Assembly: GCA_016187725.1 (NCBI GenBank) | Contig: JACPJE010000084.1 | Location: 18,346-65,388 of the forward strand | Direction: 5' to 3' | DNA: 47,043 nucleotides | From: Candidatus Latescibacterota bacterium | GTDB lineage: Bacteria > Latescibacterota > UBA2968 > UBA8231 | Part shown: positions 16,481 through 24,606 of the stretch, piece after piece | How the letters are laid out: every line of letters starts with the position of its first letter | Position numbering within the stretch: the first letter of the stretch is position 1 | Translations under genes and position numbers: made by a program | The notes under the pieces: model-generated | What the model was told of the DNA's origin: nothing | What the model saw: the letters and a program-made list of their open reading frames with translations, nothing else | The model's database searches: none

Positions 16481-17590
16481 ATGTGGCAGTACACGGTCCA
16501 GCGCGTGCTGCTGGCCCTCCCCACCCTGCTGGGCATTTCCCTGATCTCCTTCTTCATCATGCGCCTGGCCCCCGGCGATCCGGTGGATCTCTTCCTGGGG
16601 GGGGCTGCCGGCGGGGAGGGCATCTCCACCGACAAGCAGGCCGACCGGGAGCAGATCCGCCAGGAGTTGCGCCGGCAATTGGGCCTGGATCAGTCCCTCC
16701 CCAGGCAGTATCTGAACTGGCTGTCCAAGCTGGTGCTCAGGGTGGAGAGGGTGCCAGGGGGCGAAGCGGCCTATCAGGGCACGGGCCTGGAACTCTTTCG
16801 CCTGGGGGACCATCGCTTCGTGACCCTGGACTTCGGCCGCTCCTTCAAGGACCAGCAGCCAGTGATCGGGCACATCCTGAAAAGGCTGCCCCTCACCCTT
16901 GAGATCAACTTCCTCAGCCTGCTTTTCGCCTATGCCGTGGGCATTCCCCTGGGAGTGCTGCTGGCCATCAGGCAGAACACCTGGGTGGACCGGGTGCTGA
17001 CCTCGGGCAGCTTTGTGCTGTGGTCCATGCCCTCCTTCTGGGTGGGCATGCTGCTGATCCTCTTCCTGTGCAACAAGGAGTTTCTCTACTGGTTTCCGGC
17101 CTCCGGGATCCAGTCGCTGGAGGCTGTGGAGGACTGGGGGTTCTGGCGCCTGTTCACCGACCATCTCCACCACCTGGCCCTGCCGGTGCTGGCCTCCACC
17201 TACGGGAGTTTTGCCGGATTGTCCCGCTACATGCGCACCAGCATGCTGGAGAATCTGCGCCTGGATTACGTGCGCACCGCCCGGGCCAAGGGCCTGCCCG
17301 AAAGGGTCGTGGTGCTGCGCCACGTGCTGCGCAACTCCCTCATCCCCATCGTCACCCTGCTGGCCGGGCTGCTGCCGGGCCTGATCGCCGGCTCGGTGTT
17401 CATCGAGACCATCTTCACCCTGCCGGGGATGGGCTTTCTGGGTTTTCAGTCGGTGCTGGTGCGCGACTACCCGATGGTGATGGCCATCTTCATCATCGGC
17501 GCCTCCCTCTCGCTTTTGGGCATCCTGGTGGCCGACGTGCTGCTCAAGGCCGTGGACCCGCGCATCGAATTCTCGCGCGTCCAGAGGTGA
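16481..17590 (+). CDS. ABC transporter permease, Yej/Dpp type (first subunit)
   Basis: 369 aa. The N-terminus MWQYTVQRVLLALPTLLGIS is typical of DppB/OppB/YejB permeases, followed by an extended extracytoplasmic region (~45-125) and five further membrane helices. The EAA loop that docks the ATPase is YVRTARAKGLPERVVVLRHV, followed by RNSLIPIVTLLAGLLPGLIA and the end motif VDPRIEF. It would form a heterodimeric channel with the next gene for peptides or peptide-like compounds. No solute-binding protein or ATPase gene is in the window, so those parts must be encoded elsewhere. Confidence 0.88.
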   Translation: MWQYTVQRVLLALPTLLGISLISFFIMRLAPGDPVDLFLGGAAGGEGISTDKQADREQIRQELRRQLGLDQSLPRQYLNWLSKLVLRVERVPGGEAAYQGTGLELFRLGDHRFVTLDFGRSFKDQQPVIGHILKRLPLTLEINFLSLLFAYAVGIPLGVLLAIRQNTWVDRVLTSGSFVLWSMPSFWVGMLLILFLCNKEFLYWFPASGIQSLEAVEDWGFWRLFTDHLHHLALPVLASTYGSFAGLSRYMRTSMLENLRLDYVRTARAKGLPERVVVLRHVLRNSLIPIVTLLAGLLPGLIAGSVFIETIFTLPGMGFLGFQSVLVRDYPMVMAIFIIGASLSLLGILVADVLLKAVDPRIEFSRVQR

Positions 17591-17594
17591 GGGC

Positions 17595-18626
17595 ATGGGG
17601 GCAGAGGAAGCGCGAGCGCAGGAAGAGGGGCAGTCGTACGGACGGCTGGTGTGGCGGCAGTTCAGCCGGAACCGCCTCTCTCTGGGGGCGCTGGGAGTCA
17701 TCGGCCTGCTGGCGCTGGTGGCCGCCGGCGCCGACCTTTTGGCCGGCGACAAGCCCTACTACCTGGAGTACGAGGGCAAGGCTTATTACCCCGCCTTCAG
17801 GCAGTACGCCCTCTACCTGGAGCTGGCCGAGTGGCCCGACGAGTTGAAGCGCCAGCGCAATTTCAAGAAACTCAAGGCCACCAGGGCCCTCTTCCCGCCC
17901 GTGCCCTTTGGCCCTGCCGAGATCCATCTGGAAGACAAGTACCAACTGCCCGGTGCCGAGCACTGGCTGGGCACCGACCGGCTGGGCCGGGACCTGCTTG
18001 CGGGCCTGATCCACGCTTCGCGCTACGCCCTGACCATCGGCCTGGTCTCGGTGGGCATCTCCCTGGCCATCGGTCTCTCCCTGGGGGCCCTGGCCGGGTA
18101 TTTCGGGGGTTGGGCGGATCTGCTGCTCTCCCGCTTCTTCGAGCTGTGGGCGGCCATTCCCAGATTCTTCCTCATCCTCACGGCCGCCGCCTTTTTCCCG
18201 CCCAGCCTCTTCATCATCATGGCCATCATCGGCTTCACCAGCTGGGTGGGCATCGCCCGGCTGGCCCGCTCGCAGTTCTTGCAGGTGCGCAGCTTCGACT
18301 ATGTGGCCGCCGCCCGCAGCCTGGGCTGCTCCAACGGGCGGATCATGTTCGTCCACATCCTGCCCAATGCCATCGCCCCGGTGCTGATCCCCGCGGCCTT
18401 CGGGGTGGCCGACGCCATCCTGGCCGAATCGGGCCTGAGCTTTCTGGGGATCGGGGTGCCGGCCGACGCGGTCACCTGGGGCTCGCTCTTGGCCGGGGCG
18501 CGCAGCAATGCGGCGGCCTGGTGGCTGGTGGTGGTGCCGGGGCTGGCCATCTTCCTCACCGTGACCATGTACAACCTGCTGGGGGACGGGTTGCGGGACG
18601 CGCTGGACCCCAAGATGAAGGACTAA
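17595..18626 (+). CDS. ABC transporter permease, Yej/Dpp type (second subunit)
   Basis: 343 aa, ATG 4 bp after the previous stop behind GAGG. An N-terminal helix (LSLGALGVIGLLALVAAGAD) is followed by an unusually long external segment (~55-120, GDKPYYLEYEGKAYYPAFRQ and onward) before HWLGTDRLGRDLLAGLIHAS. Such an insert recalls YejE-type permeases rather than plain DppC. The EAA loop is FDYVAAARSLGCSNGRIMFV. The TAA stop overlaps the convergent lysA stop by 4 bp, so no terminator separates the two. Confidence 0.88.
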   Translation: MGAEEARAQEEGQSYGRLVWRQFSRNRLSLGALGVIGLLALVAAGADLLAGDKPYYLEYEGKAYYPAFRQYALYLELAEWPDELKRQRNFKKLKATRALFPPVPFGPAEIHLEDKYQLPGAEHWLGTDRLGRDLLAGLIHASRYALTIGLVSVGISLAIGLSLGALAGYFGGWADLLLSRFFELWAAIPRFFLILTAAAFFPPSLFIIMAIIGFTSWVGIARLARSQFLQVRSFDYVAAARSLGCSNGRIMFVHILPNAIAPVLIPAAFGVADAILAESGLSFLGIGVPADAVTWGSLLAGARSNAAAWWLVVVPGLAIFLTVTMYNLLGDGLRDALDPKMKD

Positions 18627-19894
18627 GCCTTGAGAAACTCCGGGATCGCCTCGTTGGCCAGCACCTGGTCCAGGGTCTGGCGCCGGCGGATCAGGTGGAA
18701 CTGGCCCGTTTTGTCTAATAAGACTTCGGGGGCTTCGGGGAAGGAGTTGTAGTTCTTGGCGGCCATGCCGGCGCAGTAGGCCCCACTGCCGCCGATGACC
18801 AGCGCGTCGCCGATATGCGCCTCGGCCAAAAGCCGGGTCCTGAGCCCCTCGGGATTGCCCGGCTCCGGGGTGAGCACGTCGCCGCTTTCGCAGCAGTGGC
18901 CCACCACCAGGTACTCGCGCTGGCCTCGCGGCGCTGAACAGGCAGGGACCACCACCATGGGGTGCTGGGCCCCGTACAGGCTGGGGCGCAGCACCTCGGT
19001 CATGCCGGCGTCCACCTTGATGAAGGCGTAGCCCTTGGCGCCGGTATCCACCACGTCGATGATGGTGCAGACCAGGGCCCCGGCATTGGCCGAGAAGAAG
19101 GTGCCCGGTTCGATCTCCAGTTCGAGCTGGCGGCCGTGCTCCTGGTGGAATTTCCTGAATTCTTCGGCAATGGGCCGGCCCGCTGCCTGCAGGTCAGTGG
19201 AGGTTTCGCCGGGCAAGCGGCCCACCTTGAAGCCCCCGCCCAGGTTGACGGTCTGCACCTGGGGCAGGCGGGCGGCGATACTCAGCGTCAGCCGGGCACA
19301 GCGCTGCCAGATCTGGGGGTCGCTGCCCGAGCCGATGTGGCTGTGCAGGCGGGTGAGCTGCAGGCTGTACTCCTGCTGGAGGGCGAGGGCCTGGTCCAGG
19401 TACTCGTGCCAGATGCCGAAACTGGAAGAAGGGCCGCCCACATTGGTGCGGTTGTTGTGGCCCGAGCCCAGGCCGGGGTTGACCCGGATGCCCAGTTGCC
19501 GGCCGGGGAAGAGCTGGCCGAAGGTGCGCAACTGGTGCAGGGAGCAGGCGTTGAAACGCACGCCGCGCTCCACCAGTTCTCCCAGATCAGCGGGCAGTTC
19601 CTGGGCAGTGAGCTGGAGGTGCTCGGCGGGGACCCCCGCCCTCAGAACCCGCTGGGCTTCGTACCCGCTGCTGACGTCCAGGTGCAGGCCCTGCTGGTTC
19701 AACAGGCGGACCAGGGCAGTGTTGGGGCAGGCCTTCATGGCGTAGCGCACCCGCAGGCCAAAGGCATTGGGGAAGGCCAGGGCCTGGCGGGCCTGTTCCT
19801 CCAGGGTCTGCTGGTCGTAGACAAAGACCGGGGTGCCGAACTGGGTCTGGACAGCCTTGACCTGCTCGGCGCTCAAAAAGGCAAATCGCTCCAT
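18623..19894 (-). CDS. lysA: Diaminopimelate decarboxylase-like PLP enzyme
   Basis: 423 aa. A fold-type III PLP decarboxylase that converts meso-diaminopimelate to lysine and CO2. The PLP lysine is Lys54 in RYAMKAC, where the family more often has Asn after the Lys. HSHIGSGSDP, the Gly-rich NLGGGF phosphate site, EIEPGTFF, CCESGDVL (Cys of the active site) and GAYCAGMAAKNYNSFPEAPE are all present. It is a single gene on the - strand between + strand operons. Other carboxynorspermidine- or ornithine-type decarboxylases share this fold, but the CESGD and NYNSFP segments favour LysA. Confidence 0.88.
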   Translation of the reverse strand: MERFAFLSAEQVKAVQTQFGTPVFVYDQQTLEEQARQALAFPNAFGLRVRYAMKACPNTALVRLLNQQGLHLDVSSGYEAQRVLRAGVPAEHLQLTAQELPADLGELVERGVRFNACSLHQLRTFGQLFPGRQLGIRVNPGLGSGHNNRTNVGGPSSSFGIWHEYLDQALALQQEYSLQLTRLHSHIGSGSDPQIWQRCARLTLSIAARLPQVQTVNLGGGFKVGRLPGETSTDLQAAGRPIAEEFRKFHQEHGRQLELEIEPGTFFSANAGALVCTIIDVVDTGAKGYAFIKVDAGMTEVLRPSLYGAQHPMVVVPACSAPRGQREYLVVGHCCESGDVLTPEPGNPEGLRTRLLAEAHIGDALVIGGSGAYCAGMAAKNYNSFPEAPEVLLDKTGQFHLIRRRQTLDQVLANEAIPEFLKA

Positions 19895-19984
19895 TGAACT
19901 AGCCCTGTTTGGTGGTTACACGTAAAGGACACAATTATTGGGTATGGGTTGATCCCTGTCAAGCGCGCCGGCCCTGCTGCTGCC

Positions 19985-20016
19985 TTGATCTTATCTAGGG
20001 CAGGGGTTATATTTTA
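19985..20016 (+). promoter_or_regulatory. Candidate Bacteroidota-like promoter of tadA
   Basis: TTG at 19985-19987, a 20-bp spacer, then TATATTTTA at 20008-20016, 50 bp before the tadA ATG. It resembles the -33 TTTG / -7 TAnnTTTG arrangement with a spacer one base longer than usual. By eye only. Confidence 0.35.
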
Positions 20017-20065
20017 TCGCTCTCGGGGAGGCGGGACCAGGTGTTTTGCCTCTGCAGAGGGTGTT

Positions 20066-20545
20066 ATGAGCGGCCTTCCCGCCCCGGAGCACGACGACTT
20101 TTACTGGATGCGCCAGGCCCTGGACCTGGCCGCAGACGCCGCCCGCCGGGGCGAAGTCCCCGTCGGGGCGCTGGTGGTCAGGGATGGCCAGCCCGTCGGC
20201 AGGGGGATCAACGGCCTCGAAAGCCTCCAGGACCCCACGGCCCACGCCGAATTGCAGGCCATCCGCCAGGCAGCCTCGGCCCTGGGTTCGCGCCGGCTGC
20301 TCGACACCGTGCTCTACGTGACCCTCGAGCCCTGTGCCATGTGCGCCGGCGCCGTGGTCCTGGCGCGGATCCCCAGGCTGGTCTTCGGGGCTTTCGATCC
20401 CAAGGCCGGGGCCTGCGGGTCGCTGTGCAACCTGGTCCAGGACCCCCGCCTCAACCACCGCTGCAGCCTGGCGGGGGGGGTGCTGGAGGGCGAGAGCGCC
20501 GAGTTGTTGCAGGAGTTCTTCTCCAGGCTCAGGTCCGGGGAGTGA
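20066..20545 (+). CDS. tadA: tRNA-specific adenosine deaminase TadA
   Basis: 159 aa from ATG 20066 (AGAGG lies 5 bp upstream). Upstream in-frame codons are open but do not resemble the family. It deaminates A34 of tRNA-Arg(ACG) to inosine. Zinc and catalytic residues are His60-Ala-Glu62 (TAHAEL) and Cys90/Cys93 (PCAMC), followed by VVLARIPRLVFGAFDPKAGA as in TadA. Downstream lie a tRNA-Ser, SRP RNA and dnaX; a tadA, tRNA, ffs, dnaX order is common in bacteria. Confidence 0.93.
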   Translation: MSGLPAPEHDDFYWMRQALDLAADAARRGEVPVGALVVRDGQPVGRGINGLESLQDPTAHAELQAIRQAASALGSRRLLDTVLYVTLEPCAMCAGAVVLARIPRLVFGAFDPKAGACGSLCNLVQDPRLNHRCSLAGGVLEGESAELLQEFFSRLRSGE

Positions 20546-20550
20546 TTACA

Positions 20551-20640
<90 letters not shown>

Positions 20641-20673
20641 TCTTTCAAGAAGGGTTTTGCTGGTGGTCCGGCC

Positions 20674-20764
20674 GGAGAGATGGCCGAGTGGTCGAAGGTG
20701 CACGACTGGCAATCGTGTGTAGCGCGAACCGCTACCGAGGGTTCGAATCCCTCTCTCTCCGCCA
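20674..20764 (+). tRNA. Serine-type class II tRNA with anticodon GGC
   Basis: 91 nt with encoded CCA. Acceptor GGAGAGA pairs with TCTCTCC; discriminator G. D-arm GCCGAGTGGTCGAAGGT. The anticodon stem CACGA/TCGTG is fully paired around the loop CTGGCAA, giving anticodon GGC. The variable arm is long (GTAGCG/CGCTAC stem), and the T-arm is GAGGG/CCCTC. Everything except the anticodon is that of tRNA-Ser(GGA), and no alanine G3:U70 pair is present. A body-based call is serine; an anticodon-based call would be alanine. Confidence 0.85.
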
Positions 20765-20788
20765 TCTTTGATTTTGCCGATTCTGCGT

Positions 20789-20864
20789 GGGGCAGTAGCT
20801 CAACTGGGAGAGCGCCAGGTTCGCAATCTGGAGGTCGTGGGTTCGATCCCCATCTGCTCCACCA
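20789..20864 (+). tRNA. tRNA-Ala(CGC)
   Basis: 76 nt with encoded CCA. Acceptor GGGGCAG pairs with CTGCTCC and contains the G3:U70 wobble that alanyl-tRNA synthetase recognises; discriminator A. D-arm GCTCAACTGGGAGAGC. Anticodon loop TTCGCAA gives CGC, which reads GCG. T-arm GTGGGTTCGATCCCCAT. Confidence 0.95.
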
Positions 20865-20879
20865 TGTTTTTTGATAGCC

Positions 20880-21102
20880 CTGAGGTCGTGCTAGACGGGG
20901 AGATAGCGGTGCCCTGCACCCGCAATCCGCTATAGCGGGGTCGAATTCCCCTCTAGAGGTCCTCGCACTTCCCCTCAGAGTGGCGAAAAAAGGCGTCGAA
21001 GGTCAGATTCTGCGCAACGGAAGGCTTCCGAACCCCGTCAGGACCGGAAGGTAGCAGCGGTAAGAATGTCCTTGCGTGTGCCGCAGAGGGGTCTGGCCTG
21101 AG
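20880..21102 (+). ncRNA. ffs: Signal recognition particle RNA, large (Alu-containing) type
   Basis: The 5' part has the Alu-domain signature of Bacillus-like scRNA (GTGCTAGACGGGGAGATAGC, then GGTGCCCTGCACCCGCAATC and GGGGTCGAATTCCCC). The 3' part has the conserved S-domain (GGTCAG, GGAAGG, AGGACCGGAAGGTAGCAGCG). It binds Ffh and targets membrane proteins. Ends are approximate, set by where the flanking pairing fades. It lies between the tRNA-Ala and dnaX, a common bacterial arrangement. Confidence 0.88.
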
Positions 21103-21193
21103 CTGATTGCAGCCAGGAGGAGAGGGGGTCGGGATCGAAGGGGGGTGCACGACCTTTTTATTTTTCCCCACACGCGGCGGAAATCCCGAGCAC

Positions 21194-22831
21194 ATGGCCT
21201 ATCAGGTTACCGCACGCAAATGGCGGCCCCGCCGCTTCGACCAGGTCGTCGGTCAGGAACACATCACTACCACCCTGAAGAATGCCCTGCTCTCTGGCCG
21301 CATTGCCCAGTGCTACCTGTTCTGCGGGTCGCGCGGCGTGGGCAAGACCACCACGGCGCGCATCCTGGCCAAGGCCCTCAACTGTGCCCGCCGCACCGGG
21401 GCCGACCCCTGCGACGAATGCTCCTCCTGCCGCAGCATCGCCGAAGGCACCAGCATGGACGTGCTGGAGATCGACGGCGCCTCCAACAACAGCGTCAATG
21501 ACGTGCGAGAGTTGCGCGAGGTGGTCCGCTACGCCCCCACCGAGGGCAGCCACAAGATCTACATCATCGACGAGGTACACATGCTCTCCATGCCGGCCTT
21601 CAACGCGCTGTTGAAGACCCTGGAAGAGCCGCCCCTGCACGTGGTTTTTGTCTTTGCCACCACCGAGGTGCAGCAAGTCCCCGAGACCATCCTGTCGCGC
21701 TGCCAGCGTTTCAATTTCCGCCGCATCCCCGCCGGCCAGATCGCCCGCCATCTGCAGGCCATCGCCCAGGCCGAAGGCATCGCCGCCGAAGAGGAGGCCC
21801 TCTTCCTGCTGGCCGGGCGGGCCGACGGCTCCCTGCGGGATGCCGAAAGCCTCTTCGACCAGGTGGTCTCCTTCGACCAGGAACGGGTTTCCTCGGCAGG
21901 GGTACACCAGGTGCTGGGGCTGGTGGACCGGGGCGCCCATTTCGAGTTGATCGGGGCCCTGGCCGCCGCTGAGGCCTCGCGGGTGCTGGACCTGATCGGT
22001 GCGGTGATCGACGAGGGAGGGGAGATCGAGGAGTTCACCCAGGGGCTGGTCGAGCATCTGCGCCATCTGCTCTTTGCCAAGGTGCAGGGCGGGGCCGGCG
22101 CCCTGGACGTGGCCGAGGCGGACCGGGCCCGCTACGAGCAGCTGGCCGGCCTCTTCGCCGAGGAGGATTTGCTGCGGATGATGCGGGCGGTCCTGGACCT
22201 GGCCGGCGAATTGCCCCATTCCCTGCAGCCCCGTTTCCGGGCCGAACTGGTTCTAGTGCGCCTGGCCCGCATGGGCCGGGCAGTGGAGGTGGGGCAACTG
22301 TTGGCCCGGCTCAAGGCTCTGGAACCGGGCCCGGGCGGGGGCGGCGGGGGCGCGGCCCCGGCCAGGAGCGGCACCTCCCCCCCGGCGGCGCCCGCCCGGC
22401 CCGCGGGGCAGTCGATTCTGCCTCCCAGAAAAAGCGCGGCCGAACCGGCGCAGCCCGTTCCCCAGGCCCAGCCCGCCCCCCCGCCGGCCGGGGGCGAATT
22501 GAGCCTGGGCCGGGTCGAGGCCGACTGGGAGGGGCTGGTGCAGGAGGTGCGCCGTTCGCAGCCGCCCCTGGGGATCTTCCTGCAGGGGGCGGCCCTGGCC
22601 GGGCTGGAAGGCCGGGTGCTGCGCCTGAGCTTTGCCCCTGAAGATTCCTTTGCCTGCAAACAGGTGGAGAAGAACCGCGAGGTGGTGGAAGCGCTCTGTG
22701 TCCAGCGGTGGGGACAGCCCCTGCGCCTCAACTGTGCCCTCCGGGAGGGAGCGCCCCCCCGGCAGGAGGCCCGCCAGGCAGACCCCACCCTCAAATCGGT
22801 GCTGGATGCCTTTGACGGCGAGTTGGTCTGA
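21194..22831 (+). CDS. dnaX: DNA polymerase III subunit gamma/tau
   Basis: 545 aa from ATG 21194 (begins MAYQVTARKWRPRRFDQVVG, the usual family start; the ribosome site is weak). Clamp-loader ATPase: Walker A GSRGVGKT, a four-cysteine zinc module (NCARRTGADPCDECSSCRSI), IIDEVHMLS Walker B/DExH, sensor 1 and the SRC arginine-finger motif (ILSRCQRFNF). Domain III is followed by a Gly/Ala/Pro-rich linker (~375-435) and a short C-terminal tau-like domain. No convincing frameshift signal for a gamma form was seen. recR follows directly, without the usual ybaB between them. Confidence 0.93.
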   Translation: MAYQVTARKWRPRRFDQVVGQEHITTTLKNALLSGRIAQCYLFCGSRGVGKTTTARILAKALNCARRTGADPCDECSSCRSIAEGTSMDVLEIDGASNNSVNDVRELREVVRYAPTEGSHKIYIIDEVHMLSMPAFNALLKTLEEPPLHVVFVFATTEVQQVPETILSRCQRFNFRRIPAGQIARHLQAIAQAEGIAAEEEALFLLAGRADGSLRDAESLFDQVVSFDQERVSSAGVHQVLGLVDRGAHFELIGALAAAEASRVLDLIGAVIDEGGEIEEFTQGLVEHLRHLLFAKVQGGAGALDVAEADRARYEQLAGLFAEEDLLRMMRAVLDLAGELPHSLQPRFRAELVLVRLARMGRAVEVGQLLARLKALEPGPGGGGGGAAPARSGTSPPAAPARPAGQSILPPRKSAAEPAQPVPQAQPAPPPAGGELSLGRVEADWEGLVQEVRRSQPPLGIFLQGAALAGLEGRVLRLSFAPEDSFACKQVEKNREVVEALCVQRWGQPLRLNCALREGAPPRQEARQADPTLKSVLDAFDGELV

Positions 22832-22853
22832 GGCTGAGGAATTATATATTTTA
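22823..22853 (+). promoter_or_regulatory. Candidate Bacteroidota-like promoter of recR
   Basis: TTG (22823-22825, inside the end of dnaX), a 19-bp spacer, then TATATTTTA (22845-22853) followed by G. This spacing equals the Bacteroidota -33/-7 consensus. The recR start is 45 bp downstream. Confidence 0.4.
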
Positions 22854-22897
22854 GGGAGGGTCCCCGGTAAATCCGGACTCTCGCCCTTGAGGTGCGC

Positions 22898-23494
22898 ATG
22901 GGCCCTGTGGCTCTCGAAGAACTGATCACCGCCTTTGCCAGGCTGCCGGGCATCGGGCGCAAGACGGCCCAGCGCCTGGCCTTTTACGTCATCAAGAGCC
23001 CGCGGGAAGAGGCCCAGGCCCTGGCCCAGGCCCTGTTGCGGGCCAAGGATGACCTGTTGCCCTGCGCGCGGTGCTTCAATTTCACCGAGCGGGGGCAAGA
23101 ACTGTGCGAGGTGTGCCGCAACCCGCGCCGCGACCGGCAGCTCATCTGCGTGGTCGAGGAGGCCAGCGACGTGCTGGTGCTGGAGCGCAACCAGCTGATG
23201 AGCGGGGTCTACCACGTGCTGGGCGGCGTGCTCTCGCCCCTGGACGGGATCGGCCCGGAGGATTTGCGCATCAGGGAATTGATCGCCAGGGTGAAGCAGG
23301 AGGGGGTGCGCGAGATCATCCTGGCCCACAATGCCAGCGCCGAGGGGGATGCCACCGCCGAGTACCTCTCCCGCCAACTGGCGCCGCTCACCCGGGTGAC
23401 GCGCCTGGCGCGCGGCCTGCCGGTGGGCGCCGACCTGGACCTGGCCGACAAAGTGACCCTGGCCCACGCCCTGGAGGGCAGGCATTCTTTTTGA
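22898..23494 (+). CDS. recR: Recombination mediator RecR
   Basis: 198 aa. ATG 22898 is preferred over GTG 22892 because TTGAGG lies at the right distance. Helix-hairpin-helix LPGIGRKTAQRLAFYVIKSP, a C4 zinc module with Cys56, Cys59, Cys70 and Cys73, then a TOPRIM domain (ICVVEEASDVLVLE, YHVLGGVLSPLDGIGPEDL, EIILAHNASAEGDATAEYL). RecR works with RecF/RecO to load RecA at gaps. In this window it lies within 2 kb of recA. Confidence 0.95.
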   Translation: MGPVALEELITAFARLPGIGRKTAQRLAFYVIKSPREEAQALAQALLRAKDDLLPCARCFNFTERGQELCEVCRNPRRDRQLICVVEEASDVLVLERNQLMSGVYHVLGGVLSPLDGIGPEDLRIRELIARVKQEGVREIILAHNASAEGDATAEYLSRQLAPLTRVTRLARGLPVGADLDLADKVTLAHALEGRHSF

Positions 23495-23510
23495 CCCGAA
23501 GAATTTCACC

Positions 23511-24110
23511 ATGAACAGGCCCGAATTCCTCAATCTGCCCAATTGCCTGACCATCTCCCGGATCTGCCTGACGCCGCTTTTTCTGATGATGCTGCTCTCC
23601 GATTCCTGGTACTGGCGCAGCATGGCTCTGGTGACCTTTGGCCTCGCCTCGCTCACCGACTTCTACGACGGCAGGCTGGCCCGCTCGGGCAACCGGGTGA
23701 CGACCTTTGGCCGCTTCCTCGACCCGCTGGCCGACAAGATCCTGGTGACCTCGGCCCTGGTCGCCTTTGTCTGGGGGCGCATGGTCAATTTCTGGCTGGT
23801 GGCGCCGGTGGTGGTGCGCGACGTGCTCATCACTGGAGTGCGGCTCTACGGTCTGTACCACGGCCGGCAGATGGTCACCTCGCGCCTGGCCAAGTGGAAG
23901 ACCGCGGTCCAGCTGATCAGCATCGTGGTGGTCCTCTCCCTCACCAGCGTGCAGGAATTCCTGGACCGCTTCGGCCAGGAAAGCGCCCTACCCCTGGAGG
24001 GGGAATGGATCCCCCTCCTGACCAACGGCCTGATGGGCGCGGTGCTGCTTTTGACCTTGTTGTCCGGAGTTCATTACCTCTTCCGCCCCCAGTTTTATCG
24101 CAAATCCTGA
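23511..24110 (+). CDS. pgsA: CDP-diacylglycerol-glycerol-3-phosphate 3-phosphatidyltransferase
   Basis: 199 aa. Makes phosphatidylglycerol phosphate from CDP-DAG and glycerol-3-phosphate in the inner membrane. The full CDP-alcohol phosphatidyltransferase signature is present: Asp50, Asp53-Gly54, Ala57-Arg58, Gly67, Asp71 and Asp75 (in DFYDGRLARSG and GRFLDPLADK). The N-terminus NLPNCLTISRICLTPLFL is typical. It is followed one base later by pgpA, the next step of the pathway, so this is a two-gene phosphatidylglycerol unit. Confidence 0.93.
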   Translation: MNRPEFLNLPNCLTISRICLTPLFLMMLLSDSWYWRSMALVTFGLASLTDFYDGRLARSGNRVTTFGRFLDPLADKILVTSALVAFVWGRMVNFWLVAPVVVRDVLITGVRLYGLYHGRQMVTSRLAKWKTAVQLISIVVVLSLTSVQEFLDRFGQESALPLEGEWIPLLTNGLMGAVLLLTLLSGVHYLFRPQFYRKS

Positions 24111-24111
24111 C

Positions 24112-24606
24112 ATGCCCTTCCCAGGGCAGGTGAACCGAGTGGACTTACTGAACAAAGCCCTGGGCACGGTGTTTTTTTCAGGGTACGCCCCCCTGGCCCC
24201 AGGGACCGCGGGGAGCGCCGTCGCCGCCCTTCTCTATTACTGTTTTGCTGCCCCGCTGGAGGCCGCCGGATGGGTCGCGGTCCTCGCCCTGGTCTTTGCG
24301 GTCGCCGTGTACACGGCGGGGGCGCTGGCCGGGGAATGGGGGGACGATCCGGGCCGGGTGGTCATCGACGAGGCGGTGGGGTTCCTGGTGACCGTGGCCT
24401 TTTTGCCCCACAGCTTCTGGATGGCAGTGGGCGGTTTTTTTATTTTCAGGGTTCTGGACATCCTCAAACCGCCGCCGGCCCGCCAGCTAGAAGCCCTGCC
24501 CGGCGGCTGGGGCATCGTGCTGGACGACGTGGCCGCGGGCATCTACGGGAACCTGCTGATCCGTCTGGGATTGGCAATTTATCAGGGAGGATTCGCGCAT
24601 GGCTAA
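24112..24606 (+). CDS. pgpA: Phosphatidylglycerophosphatase A
   Basis: 164 aa. Removes phosphate from phosphatidylglycerol phosphate. Family motifs: [15 protein letters not shown] near the N-terminus, [32 protein letters not shown] and [15 protein letters not shown]; the acidic residues in these are the metal-binding set. Several hydrophobic helices are present. ATG 24112 lies directly after the pgsA stop. The last 8 bases overlap the recA start, so recA may be translated with it. Confidence 0.93.
   Translation: MPFPGQVNRVDLLNKALGTVFFSGYAPLAPGTAGSAVAALLYYCFAAPLEAAGWVAVLALVFAVAVYTAGALAGEWGDDPGRVVIDEAVGFLVTVAFLPHSFWMAVGGFFIFRVLDILKPPPARQLEALPGGWGIVLDDVAAGIYGNLLIRLGLAIYQGGFAHG

Noticed and set aside
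20674..20764. Calling the middle tRNA simply tRNA-Ala from its anticodon
   Set aside because: It has a serine-type long variable arm and discriminator G and lacks G3:U70, so alanine charging is unlikely; it is reported as a serine-type tRNA with odd anticodon.
22427..22434. A-rich run in dnaX that might cause programmed frameshifting
   Set aside because: The run AGAAAAAG is not a slippery heptamer in the reading frame, has only five A in a row, and no downstream stem with a nearby -1 stop was evident.
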